Made by a program: the position numbers and the translations under genes. Under the pieces are notes generated by a model. It did no database searches. It was not told the origin of the DNA and was given only the letters and a program-made list of their open reading frames with translations. From Bacteroidales bacterium UBA5536 (GTDB lineage: Bacteria > Bacteroidota > Bacteroidia > Bacteroidales > F082), in the NCBI GenBank assembly GCA_002426795.1, contig DINQ01000003.1:1-64000 (forward strand): DNA of 64,000 nucleotides, in the 5' to 3' direction. Below are positions 43,315-52,124 of the stretch, piece after piece (positions within the stretch are counted from its first letter, which is position 1; every line of letters begins with the position of its first letter).

Positions 43315-44808
43315 ATGACAATTGTTGATTTTATTATTTTCCTGGCCTACATGCTTGGCATGTTGGGTGTTGGGTATTATTTTCATTTGAGAAATGTTGG
43401 TGTCGAGGATTATTATGTTGGTGGCCGTGGTATGAGTCGTTGGCATATTGGACTATCTGTTGTCGCTACCGATGTAGGTGGCGGCTTTTCAATTGGTCTG
43501 GGTGGCCTGGGATTCATGATTGGTATTGCAGGCTCATGGATGTTGTTTACAGGTTTGTTGGGGGCCTGGCTGAGTGCAGTATTCCTGATCCCACGTATCA
43601 AACAACTTTCTGACAAAAAGAAATTTTTCACTTTTCCAGAAGTCTTTCGGCACTATTTTGGACCCAAAGCTGCTTTGATTGCCGGATTGATTTCGGGCAT
43701 CGGCTACCTGGGTTTCACCAGTTCGCAGCTTTTGGCAGGTGCCAAACTTGCTTCAGCAGCTTTTGTCGATCTTAACCTCAATATGGCTCTGATTATCATG
43801 GGTTTCATTGCAGTGGTTTACACAGTTTTGGGCGGAATCAAGGCTGTAATTTATACCGACACCGTGCAGTGGATTGTGCTGATGTCGGGCCTTATTTTCC
43901 TTGCCTTGCCCTTGGCCTGGATTTCAGTAGGAGGGTGGACAGCTATTGAACAGGTGCTGCCAGCATCTTATTTTTCCTTCACTAATCTTAGCTGGCAACA
44001 GGCAGTCAACTGGCTTGTTACGATTTTGCCTATTTGGTTTGTGGGTATGACACTTTATCAGCGTATTTATGCAAGTAAATCAGTCACTGAAGCGAAAAAG
44101 GCGTGGTTTATCGCTGGTTTTTTCGAATGGCCCCTGATGGCATTCATGGGAGTGGGATTGGGGATGCTTTCACGCGTGGCTTATCAGCAGGATATGTTTG
44201 CTCCCCTGGGCTTTGGTGCCGCTGGTGCGATTGATGCCGAGATGGGATTGCCTTTGCTTTTGCGAACGATCATGCCTGCCGGACTCATGGGACTGGTGTT
44301 GTCGGCCTATTTCTCCGCTGTTTTGTCAACGGCAGACAGTTGTCTGATGGCGTCTTCTTCCAATTTCATGCACGACCTCTTTAAGCGTATTTTTCCAGCC
44401 AACTTATCTCAGCAACTTGAAATGCAGCTTTCTAAACTGCTTACCTTATTTTTGGGTATTGTGGCTGTTTTCATTGCCATGCGGCTCACCGGTGTGCTTA
44501 CCCTGATGTTGTATTCCTACGCATTTATGGTGAGCGGACTTCTGGTTCCTTTGGTGGCAGCAGTTTTTATGGGAATAAAGAGCGAAAAAGCCGCGATCGC
44601 TGCCATGATAGGTGGTGGCGGAACAACAACGACCTTGTTGCTGCTCAATACCCATCTTCCATTTGGCCTGGATGCCAATATTTTTGGTCTCTTAGTATCA
44701 GCATTTACATTTATTATTTTTAAACCATATATCATAAAAATTCATGAATATTCAGATTTACGACAGTTTTCAGTCCATGGGCACCCTCGAAAAGAGAAAA
44801 GTAGTTGA
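43315..44808 (+). CDS. Sodium:solute symporter (SSS family)
   Basis: 497 residues with about 13 membrane segments. YYVGGRGMSRWHIGLSVVAT near residue 30 and GGGFSIGLGGLGFMIG are the SSS signature region, and LSAYFSAVLSTADSCLMASS near 328 holds the conserved Ser-Thr sodium site. Substrate may be an amino acid, sugar or vitamin. The tail of the gene overlaps the next gene's start by 65 nt in another frame, and a GNAT enzyme and two racemases follow without gaps, so amino acid uptake is plausible. Confidence 0.93.
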   Translation: MTIVDFIIFLAYMLGMLGVGYYFHLRNVGVEDYYVGGRGMSRWHIGLSVVATDVGGGFSIGLGGLGFMIGIAGSWMLFTGLLGAWLSAVFLIPRIKQLSDKKKFFTFPEVFRHYFGPKAALIAGLISGIGYLGFTSSQLLAGAKLASAAFVDLNLNMALIIMGFIAVVYTVLGGIKAVIYTDTVQWIVLMSGLIFLALPLAWISVGGWTAIEQVLPASYFSFTNLSWQQAVNWLVTILPIWFVGMTLYQRIYASKSVTEAKKAWFIAGFFEWPLMAFMGVGLGMLSRVAYQQDMFAPLGFGAAGAIDAEMGLPLLLRTIMPAGLMGLVLSAYFSAVLSTADSCLMASSSNFMHDLFKRIFPANLSQQLEMQLSKLLTLFLGIVAVFIAMRLTGVLTLMLYSYAFMVSGLLVPLVAAVFMGIKSEKAAIAAMIGGGGTTTTLLLLNTHLPFGLDANIFGLLVSAFTFIIFKPYIIKIHEYSDLRQFSVHGHPRKEKSS

Positions 44809-45184
44809 TTTTTTACACCATCATCTCGAAGAATTTGGCGATTCAAAAGAAGCCATCACCAAAGCCATCGATTATTCTTTGGGAGAAACTTCCGTGGTAG
44901 GAGGTTTTGTATTGGTGGGCAGCGTCGACGAAAAAATGGCAGGGGCCGTTGTGGTGAACCGCACAGGAATGGGAGAATATATTCCGGAAAACATCCTGGT
45001 TTATATCGCCGTCGACTCCTCAATGCGAGGTCAGGGTATTGGCAAACAATTGATGAAGAAAGCCATCGATCTGGCTAAAGGCAATGTTGCATTGCATGTG
45101 GAACCGAACAACCCGGCCCGTTTCTTATACGAAAAAATTGGATTTACCAATAAGTACCTCGAGTACCGACTGGTAAAACATTAA
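44744..45184 (+). CDS. GNAT-family N-acetyltransferase
   Basis: 146 residues. VYIAVDSSMRGQGIGKQLMK near residue 86 is motif A that binds acetyl-CoA, followed by ALHVEPNNPARFLYEKIGFT. The N-terminal ATG at 44744 overlaps the symporter by 65 nt; ATG at 44777 (MGTLEKRK) would still overlap by 32. The partner genes suggest an amino acid or amino-acid derivative as substrate. The alanine racemase gene starts 9 nt after its stop. Confidence 0.88.
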   Translation: MNIQIYDSFQSMGTLEKRKVVDFLHHHLEEFGDSKEAITKAIDYSLGETSVVGGFVLVGSVDEKMAGAVVVNRTGMGEYIPENILVYIAVDSSMRGQGIGKQLMKKAIDLAKGNVALHVEPNNPARFLYEKIGFTNKYLEYRLVKH

Positions 45185-45193
45185 AACAATGTC

Positions 45194-46351
45194 ATGATAG
45201 AAACACCTTCGGTGATCGAATTAAGCTTCAATGCATTGGAGCACAACCTGAACTTCATTCAAAAGTTTGTGCGCAAGGGCGTTTTGGTTTCTTCCGTCAT
45301 CAAAGGCAATGCCTATGGGCATGGTATCGAGATTTATGTGCCTGCTGCAGAGCGCTGTGGCATCACACATTTTTCTGTTTTCAGCGTCGACGAAGCACAG
45401 CGCGTCTGTAATGTCAAGAAACCGGAAACAGAAGTGATGATTATGGGGTGGATAGCGGAAGATGCGCTCGAATGGGTGATCCAGAACGATATTGCTTTCT
45501 GGGTTTTTGACCTTGATCGGCTTTCCAAAAGCCTTAAAGTGGCAGGACAACTCAATAAAAAGGCATTGATCCATCTCGAAGTAGAAACAGGAATGAACAG
45601 AACGGGTTTTAGCCAAAAAGAACTCGATGAAGTTGTTTTTCTGCTCAAAGAGGACGATACATCTTTCGTTTTGGCTGGTTTGTGCACCCACCTTGCCGGA
45701 GCCGAAAGCATTGCCAATCATGTACGCATTCAACGACAGATCAAACGTTTCAGACAAACGGTGAAAAGACTTGAGGCCGCAGGCCTTAGGCCGCTGAGGC
45801 TACATGCAGCAAGTTCGGCAGCAACAATCACCTATCCTGATTTCCAGTTTGATATGGTGCGTGTAGGGATTCTTCAATATGGCTATTGGCCCAGCAAAGA
45901 AACCTTTATTCACTACATCAGCAGGCGCCGCAAAAAAACCGATCCTCTTCAGCGGATTATCAGCTGGAAAAGCCATGTAATGGCCATAAAAACGGTTAAA
46001 CAAGGCGAATTTGTAAGTTACGGAACTACTTATCTGGCAACTGAAGACAAACAAATCGCCATTATCCCGACTGGTTACTCGCATGGGTACAGCCGTTCTC
46101 TTTCTAACGCCGGACGGGTGCTCATTGGTGGTCAAAGAGTAGCCGTAATTGGCATGATCAATATGAACATGCTCATTGCCGATATTTCGACCTTGAGCGA
46201 GAAAGTTACATTGGGTGAAGAAGTTACACTGATTGGTCAGCAGGGCGAAATGGCCATAAGTGTGGCCTCGTTCAGCGAACTGAGTAACCAACTCAACTAC
46301 GAATTGTTAACAAGGCTTCCTGCGGGAATTAAACGCCAATTAATACTATAA
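45194..46351 (+). CDS. alr: Alanine racemase family protein
   Basis: 385 residues of fold type III. VIKGNAYGHGIEIYVPAAER near residue 37 holds the PLP Lys. VETGMNRTGF lies near 132, HAASSAATITYPDFQFDMVR near 202 and the second catalytic Tyr is in FVSYGTTYLATEDKQ near 275. The C-terminal beta domain has MINMNMLIADIS. It interconverts L- and D-alanine for peptidoglycan, or another amino acid given the context. It lies 2 nt before a second racemase-like gene, which is unusual for a housekeeping alr. Confidence 0.9.
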   Translation: MIETPSVIELSFNALEHNLNFIQKFVRKGVLVSSVIKGNAYGHGIEIYVPAAERCGITHFSVFSVDEAQRVCNVKKPETEVMIMGWIAEDALEWVIQNDIAFWVFDLDRLSKSLKVAGQLNKKALIHLEVETGMNRTGFSQKELDEVVFLLKEDDTSFVLAGLCTHLAGAESIANHVRIQRQIKRFRQTVKRLEAAGLRPLRLHAASSAATITYPDFQFDMVRVGILQYGYWPSKETFIHYISRRRKKTDPLQRIISWKSHVMAIKTVKQGEFVSYGTTYLATEDKQIAIIPTGYSHGYSRSLSNAGRVLIGGQRVAVIGMINMNMLIADISTLSEKVTLGEEVTLIGQQGEMAISVASFSELSNQLNYELLTRLPAGIKRQLIL

Positions 46352-46353
46352 CA

Positions 46354-47442
46354 ATGGCATATATAGAACTGGATGTAAAAAAACTGCAGCACAATTTCCA
46401 TTTTCTTAACAAGCTATTCCAATCTAACCAGATTCATTGGGGTGTTGTTTCGAAACTTTTATGTGGCAACGAAATCTATATCAAGGAGCTGGTAGAAATG
46501 GGAATCAGAGAAATTCACGACAGCAGAATCAGCAACCTGAAAGTGATCAAGAAAGTCAATCCCGAAGTCCAGACTGTATATATTAAACCTCCTGCCAAAC
46601 GATCGATCAGAAGTCTGGTCAAATATGCTGATGTGAGTTTTAATACGGAGTACGAAACATTGAAGCTTATTTCGGATGAAGCGGTCCGGCAACGCAAAAC
46701 GCATAAAATCATCGTAATGATCGAGATGGGCGATCTGCGCGAAGGCGTTTTGGGTGAGAACCTGATTGCTTTCTATCGCAGTATTTTTGAGCTTCCCAAC
46801 ATTGAGATTGTTGGGATTGGAACAAACCTAAACTGCCTAAACGGTGTGATGCCAAGTCACGATAAGTTGATTCAGCTCAGCCTTTACAAACAACTGATTG
46901 ATGCTACCTTTCATGTCAAAATTCCCTGGGTATCTGGGGGAAGTTCAGTAACGATTCCGCTGTTACTCAAAAAGCAAATGCCTGCAGGCGTCAACCATTT
47001 CAGGATTGGCGAAACGCTTTATTTTGGCAATAACCTGGTTACCCGAAAAACCATCAAAGGCATGAGGTCCAATGTCTTTACGCTTTATGCGGAAATTGTT
47101 GAACTCATGGAAAAACCCATCGTTCCCATTGGCGAGCTGGGTACAAATGTGGCTGGAGAACAGTTTGAAGTAAATGAAGCTGACTATGGAAAAACTTCCT
47201 GCCGTGCCTTACTTGATTTAGGTTTGCTGGATGTAGATCCTCAGCATCTTACCCCTATCAAGAAGGAACTTACAATCACCGGTGCCAGTTCAGATATGCT
47301 GGCAATCGATCTGGGTGAAAACAAAACAGCCATAAAAGTTGGCGATCTGGTTTCTTTCCACCTGGATTATATGGGTGTGCTGAAGGTGTTAAACTCAAAC
47401 TATATTGAGAAAAAGGTGACCAATAAAAGCTCAATAACCTGA
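46354..47442 (+). CDS. Alanine/ornithine racemase family PLP enzyme
   Basis: 362 residues of fold type III. HWGVVSKLLCGNEIYIKELV near residue 28 carries the PLP Lys. IVGIGTNLNCLNGVMPSH near 153, SGGSSVTIPLLLKKQMPAGV and HFRIGETLYFGNNLV near 222 match the ornithine-racemase (Orr/YhfX-like) branch. Ornithine racemase acts on L-/D-ornithine in some anaerobes. The pair Alr-Orr, with an acetyltransferase and a symporter ahead, suggests a small amino-acid module; the true substrates are unknown. Confidence 0.88.
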   Translation: MAYIELDVKKLQHNFHFLNKLFQSNQIHWGVVSKLLCGNEIYIKELVEMGIREIHDSRISNLKVIKKVNPEVQTVYIKPPAKRSIRSLVKYADVSFNTEYETLKLISDEAVRQRKTHKIIVMIEMGDLREGVLGENLIAFYRSIFELPNIEIVGIGTNLNCLNGVMPSHDKLIQLSLYKQLIDATFHVKIPWVSGGSSVTIPLLLKKQMPAGVNHFRIGETLYFGNNLVTRKTIKGMRSNVFTLYAEIVELMEKPIVPIGELGTNVAGEQFEVNEADYGKTSCRALLDLGLLDVDPQHLTPIKKELTITGASSDMLAIDLGENKTAIKVGDLVSFHLDYMGVLKVLNSNYIEKKVTNKSSIT

Positions 47443-47480
47443 AAAGATCTTATAGTAGGTAGGATGCTTTGAGTGCAAAA

Positions 47481-48233
47481 CTACGACCTGCCTTCTTCTT
47501 TGAGTAGGTTGGTGTAATGTTTAAGGCTGCGCAACACGAGTGCTACTATAGCAGCGGCAAGAAACACATATACAGAGGTTGCCTGCCAGCTAACGCTACC
47601 GGTCTGGAAGTAGGTGCGAAGCAGGTCGATGAACATAAAACCGAGCACAGTAGCCAAAACGCCTGAATATTCGCGCCGCAATACACTTTTCAAACTAAAA
47701 GGAATGGTGTTTTTCTGGTAATTTCTCATTGAAGGAATAAAAGCTGGTGTTGTGAGTGACCAATCGAGGTAGCTTTGTCCAAACTTCCTTTCCAGAAAGC
47801 GTTCTTCAGCAAACATAATGCGCTCGTAATACAGCCAGAAAGCCAGCGAAATGATCGCGACAAATTCGAAGTTCATCGTAAACAAGACAATACCAATCCA
47901 CATAAAATAGTTCCCGAGGTAAAGCGGGTGGCGCAGCATGCTGTAGATACCGCTTGTGTTGAGGCTTTCGGCCACTTGTCCCTCTTTGGTGTTACGTCCC
48001 GAAGTACCTTTTGGCGTGGTGCCAATACTGATGGCACGAATGATAAATCCCAGTGTACTTAGGGCAATGGCAATATAACTTACAAGTTCGCGGCCAAGGC
48101 TGCCAAGCCAGTCGGTGGAGGTATAATAAACAACAGGAGCGGCCAGTAAAAACAATACCACCGGCAATTCACCCCGATGCCTGAACAACCAATTGCCACT
48201 TTTTTCGAAAGAATGTATCAATGCCATAGCCAA
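47481..48233 (-). CDS. ICMT/PEMT-like membrane methyltransferase
   Basis: 250 residues with six or seven hydrophobic segments. SGIYSMLRHPLYLGNYFMWI near residue 93 is the RHPxYxG-type motif of the isoprenylcysteine/phospholipid methyltransferase family, and YYERIMFAEERFLERKFG then SYLDW near 137-157 is the Glu-Glu SAM-binding region. Substrate could be a lipid or lipid-linked protein. A second ATG two codons in (48227) is an equally good start. It is convergent with the racemase gene. Confidence 0.88.
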   Translation of the reverse strand: MAMALIHSFEKSGNWLFRHRGELPVVLFLLAAPVVYYTSTDWLGSLGRELVSYIAIALSTLGFIIRAISIGTTPKGTSGRNTKEGQVAESLNTSGIYSMLRHPLYLGNYFMWIGIVLFTMNFEFVAIISLAFWLYYERIMFAEERFLERKFGQSYLDWSLTTPAFIPSMRNYQKNTIPFSLKSVLRREYSGVLATVLGFMFIDLLRTYFQTGSVSWQATSVYVFLAAAIVALVLRSLKHYTNLLKEEGRS

Positions 48234-48460
48234 GAAATTTTGCCCGGCAAAGGTAGTTTTTTTATTGCAACCTGATGCAAAACGATCAGCAGATGCGGAT
48301 TATGCGAACAGAAGAGAATAAATAATGTTCAGTTTCCTGCAGTAGTTTTATAAAAATCACTTCACTTGCAATCGATCACATGAATTTACTACCTTTAACC
48401 ACGTTTAACAATTAAGGTTCTAGGACAACTGACTCAAAACCAAATCTTGCCTCAGAAAGC

Positions 48461-50641
48461 ATGAAATTATTTCAAATACAGATATGGCTTCTTTCCATCT
48501 GCATAATGCTGTTTTTTTTAAATACGGCTCAGGGGCAGGATACTGCGGATTCGTTGATGATCAGCTATCAGCACAAACTGGCAGCAGCGGGAACTTCATC
48601 AGACAGTATCAGCCTGATGCTTAAAACAGCCGAGGACTTGGTCAGCTCGAAGCCATATCAGGGGAAAGAAATTGGAATGGAAGCTTTGCAGATGACAAAT
48701 ACCCTTCAAAACGGAGGCCTAAAAATACAGGCACTTTTTGTTACGAGTGCGAACTACCTGAGCCTTGGCGCGATAGACTCAGCTATGCTTTATTTGAATG
48801 AAGCCAGAAAAATCATGTACCACACGAAAGATAGTACGCATTTTTTGGATGTTTGCAATCAGTTGGGGAGAGCATTTTATCAAACGAACAGTTACGATTC
48901 TGCTTCTTATTTCTTTGGCGAAATGTTGGCTTATTCACGTCGGAAGAATGATGCTGTTAATGCAGCAGCTGCCCAAAACAACCTTGGAATGGTTTATAGT
49001 GACCAGGGTAAATTGAAAGAAGCATATCTTGCATATCTGGAGGCACTCAAGTATTTTGAAGCAACTCAGGATCTGGCAAATCAGGCTGTAACCATGAACA
49101 ATATTGGCATCATCAACCATGATTTGAAACAGTTCAGAGAAAGTATTGATTATTATCAAAAAGCTATTGCCATTAACGAAAAGCTGGGAAACAACTTTAA
49201 TCTTTCAATGAATTATGGCAATTTGGGCGCATCGTATAAAGAATTAAAAGAGTATGACCGTGCAGAAGCTGCACTAAAGAAATCATTGGAAATTTCTGCT
49301 GCTGGCCAGCTACTTCAGGATGTTGCACGTGCCCAGATGAACCTCGCGAACCTGTATAAGCATATGTCGCAGTTTCAGCGGGCTGAACAATATTATTTGG
49401 CGTCTCTCGAAACATGCAGGCAGCAAAAACTAGATTTTGGCGTGATGCTTAATAGTCTCAATATTGGTGAGCTATACCTTCGTTTGGGCGAAAACACCAA
49501 AGCCAAAAATTATTTGTTGACCGCCCTTGACCTGGCGCAGGCCATGCAGCAACTGAAAATGATTGAGACGATTTATGAAAAACTGACTGAGGCAGAAGAA
49601 AAATCAGGAAATTTCCAGCTGGCATTGGCTTACCACAAATTGCATTTGTCTATTAAAGATAGTTTGCAACAAATGTATAACAAGCAGTTTATTAATGATT
49701 TACAAACAAAATATGAGACGCAAAAGAAAGATGCAGAAAACAAGTTTCTAAAAAAGGAAAACCTGGACAACATCCGTATCATTCGTAACCAGCGGATCAC
49801 GGGCTTTGCAATACTAGCAGGCTTGATACTGGCCCTCCTTTTGGCAATGGTAATTTTCCGCAGCCGAAAACGAATGAAGGTGATCAACTCGAAGTTGCAC
49901 GAGCTGAATAATCAAATCATCCAGCAGAATAAACAGCTCGAAGAAACCAATGCTACCAAAGACAAGTTGTTTTCGTTGATCGCGCACGATTTGCGATCTC
50001 CTTTCAACAGCATGATGGGTTTTCTGAAATTTTTGATTGATGAATTTGACTCCATTACGGAGGAAGAACGTATTAAAATATTCGAAAGCCTTTATGCTCA
50101 AACCACCAATACATATGGCTTACTCGAGAATTTGTTGCAATGGGCCATGAACCAACGTGGCAAAATGAAATTCAATCCTGAGCAGGTTGATTTGAATAAG
50201 GTTGTGGAAGAGGAAAGTGTTTTTTTGAAAAGCAGACTCGAAAAGAAACACATTGAGTTTACACATGTGCTTCCGGCAAATCTAAGTGTATGGGGCGATA
50301 CAACGATGATTCGAACCATCATCCGGAACATCCTAAACAACGCGATCAAGTTCACATCCGGAGGCGGTAAAATTGACTTGTCAGCAAAAGTCGAAACAGA
50401 TCATTTGATGCTTTGTATACGTGACAATGGAGTAGGCATATCGCAGCAGGGAGTGGATGCCATCCTGAATAAATCCGAATTTACTTCAACAAGCGGAACC
50501 GACAACGAAAAAGGGACAGGACTGGGATTGATTATTGTAAAAGATTTTATTGCCATGAATCATGCCACACTGCGCATTGAAAGCAAACCTGGTGAAGGGT
50601 CGACCTTTTACATTTACTTTCGAAAAACAGACCAAAAATAG
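48461..50641 (+). CDS. TPR-containing sensor histidine kinase, orphan
   Basis: 726 residues. Signal peptide about 1-26 (MLFFLNTAQGQ), then about 350 residues of TPR repeats (AQNNLGMVYSDQGKLKEAYL, MNNIGIINHDLKQFRESIDY, NYGNLGASYKELKEYDRAEA). One membrane helix lies near 447-467 (ITGFAILAGLILALLLAMVI), a coiled coil follows, then HisKA (LFSLIAHDLRSPFNSMMGFL, phospho-His near 511) and HATPase_c (IIRNILNNAIKFTSGGGKID, DNGVGIS, GTGLGLIIVKDF). There is no receiver domain and no response regulator gene beside it, so its partner is elsewhere. TPRs in the periplasm suggest peptide or protein sensing. Confidence 0.93.
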   Translation: MKLFQIQIWLLSICIMLFFLNTAQGQDTADSLMISYQHKLAAAGTSSDSISLMLKTAEDLVSSKPYQGKEIGMEALQMTNTLQNGGLKIQALFVTSANYLSLGAIDSAMLYLNEARKIMYHTKDSTHFLDVCNQLGRAFYQTNSYDSASYFFGEMLAYSRRKNDAVNAAAAQNNLGMVYSDQGKLKEAYLAYLEALKYFEATQDLANQAVTMNNIGIINHDLKQFRESIDYYQKAIAINEKLGNNFNLSMNYGNLGASYKELKEYDRAEAALKKSLEISAAGQLLQDVARAQMNLANLYKHMSQFQRAEQYYLASLETCRQQKLDFGVMLNSLNIGELYLRLGENTKAKNYLLTALDLAQAMQQLKMIETIYEKLTEAEEKSGNFQLALAYHKLHLSIKDSLQQMYNKQFINDLQTKYETQKKDAENKFLKKENLDNIRIIRNQRITGFAILAGLILALLLAMVIFRSRKRMKVINSKLHELNNQIIQQNKQLEETNATKDKLFSLIAHDLRSPFNSMMGFLKFLIDEFDSITEEERIKIFESLYAQTTNTYGLLENLLQWAMNQRGKMKFNPEQVDLNKVVEEESVFLKSRLEKKHIEFTHVLPANLSVWGDTTMIRTIIRNILNNAIKFTSGGGKIDLSAKVETDHLMLCIRDNGVGISQQGVDAILNKSEFTSTSGTDNEKGTGLGLIIVKDFIAMNHATLRIESKPGEGSTFYIYFRKTDQK

Positions 50642-50687
50642 ACTTCGGTTCACTGCAAATTTCTACTTTCAGCCTAAATAAAAGTCA

Positions 50688-51905
50688 TTAAACAAACGGA
50701 AACAAGGGCTGACGTAAAACCTGGCCCAGCAGTCTGACCTTTTTAGCAATAATATAGGCTGGCTGCAATGACTTTTCAAGGTTGACATGTTTGTGTATCT
50801 TGTTTTGAAGTTGCTGCTGTGCTGCAAGCAAAGTCTCTTTCAAATTTTCAATCATATATTCCATCTGAAGGCTCAACATAAGTTCCTTTACCGAAACAAT
50901 TCGGTCAGTGCGCCATACATTACTACCTGCAAAAGCATATCCCCGATTGAAATTGCCACGCAATGCCGATGTGAGCGATGCCATGATGCAATAGGGTGCC
51001 GTTTGCACATCGCAGGTGTGGATACAATTGACCGGACAGGCTTTTGGCTGTCTGTTTCCGGCCTCCATATCATCCAGAAAACTTGATCTGATGGCCCTGC
51101 CTGGCAGCCCGACCGGACTTTGAATGATTTTTACATCTTCGGCTTTGGCATCAAGATATGCTTGTTTGAATGCAGCTGAGGCGTCGCACTCAGTCGTCGT
51201 TACGAAGCGTGTACCCATTTGAACGGCTGCGGCGCCAAGAGCCATTATTTTAGAGATATCAGCACCAGTAAATATGCCTCCGGCAGCGATCACAGGGAGG
51301 GGTTTGCTGTTTTTCTGAAACGGTTCAATTGCTTCAATTACCTCGGGAATCAACTTTTCGAGCGCAAATCGTTCATCGAAAATCTGAGCCGGTTTAAACC
51401 CCAAATGTCCACCTGCTTTGGGTCCTTCAACCACAATTGCATCCGGAAGGTAGCTGTAATTTGTTTGCCATTTATTACATATCAAGGCAGCTGCCCGGGC
51501 AGAAGAAACAATGGGCACCAGTTTTGTGCGGCTTTTGCTCGTCAGGTATTTTGGTATATCGAGTGGGAGACCGGCTCCTGAAATGATCATGTCGACGCCT
51601 TCTTCAATCGAAACTTGCACTAGGTCAGCATAGTTGGTGAGCGCCACCATAATATTGACGCCAATAACACCTTTCGTCTTTTTGCGAGCCAGCCTGATCT
51701 CATGACGAAGCCCATCAGCACTGTTTTCGAGAAAGCTTTTGCCTTTTCTTTTATGGATCATACCCAGGCCTGCAGCCGAAATCACACCTACACCACCCTC
51801 ATTGGCAACGGCTGCTGCCAGCCCCGACAAAGACACCCCCACACCCATGCCTCCCTGAATAATGGGAAGATTTATTTTAACATCACCGATTAATAATGGT
51901 TTCAT
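50688..51905 (-). CDS. Nitronate-monooxygenase-like flavoprotein with a C-terminal Cys motif
   Basis: 405 residues. INLPIIQGGMGVGVSLSGLA, then GGVGVISAAGLGMI, starts an FMN TIM barrel of the nitronate monooxygenase/FabK/YrpB superfamily. VVEGPKAGGHLGFKP near residue 158 and VIAAGGIFTGADISKIMALG then GAAAVQMGTRFVTT near 206-238 bind FMN and phosphate. Near residue 289 is CPVNCIHTCDVQTAPYC, spacing C-x3-C-x3-C-x7-C, which could hold an Fe-S cluster. The TIM barrel is longer than the usual 320-330 residues. Role: oxidation of nitronates, or reduction of enoyl groups; not decidable. Confidence 0.88.
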   Translation of the reverse strand: MKPLLIGDVKINLPIIQGGMGVGVSLSGLAAAVANEGGVGVISAAGLGMIHKRKGKSFLENSADGLRHEIRLARKKTKGVIGVNIMVALTNYADLVQVSIEEGVDMIISGAGLPLDIPKYLTSKSRTKLVPIVSSARAAALICNKWQTNYSYLPDAIVVEGPKAGGHLGFKPAQIFDERFALEKLIPEVIEAIEPFQKNSKPLPVIAAGGIFTGADISKIMALGAAAVQMGTRFVTTTECDASAAFKQAYLDAKAEDVKIIQSPVGLPGRAIRSSFLDDMEAGNRQPKACPVNCIHTCDVQTAPYCIMASLTSALRGNFNRGYAFAGSNVWRTDRIVSVKELMLSLQMEYMIENLKETLLAAQQQLQNKIHKHVNLEKSLQPAYIIAKKVRLLGQVLRQPLFPFV

Positions 51906-52124
51906 CGCACTTGCTTTTAGTTTACGAATACCGGATTTTTCCGACTCATTGAGCCTGCTTGCTACAGCATCTCCGTTGACAAAAGTAAAGCGCGACAGGC
52001 CGGGTTAAGGAAAAATGGGTTTAACAGCATGAAATGTTTGGAATGGCGCAATTGAGGGCTGAATCATCCTGATGAAGGGACGAAATGTTAAGACTGTTGA
52101 TCCCCAAAAGGGGTTGAAGTCGTT
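51906..52124. other. Intergenic region with a small hairpin
   Basis: 219 nt between two leftward genes. CCCC (52102-52105) and GGGG (52110-52113) around AAAA form a short hairpin just after the LytTR gene's stop; it has no T-run and is a weak terminator at best. Nothing else is seen. Confidence 0.3.
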
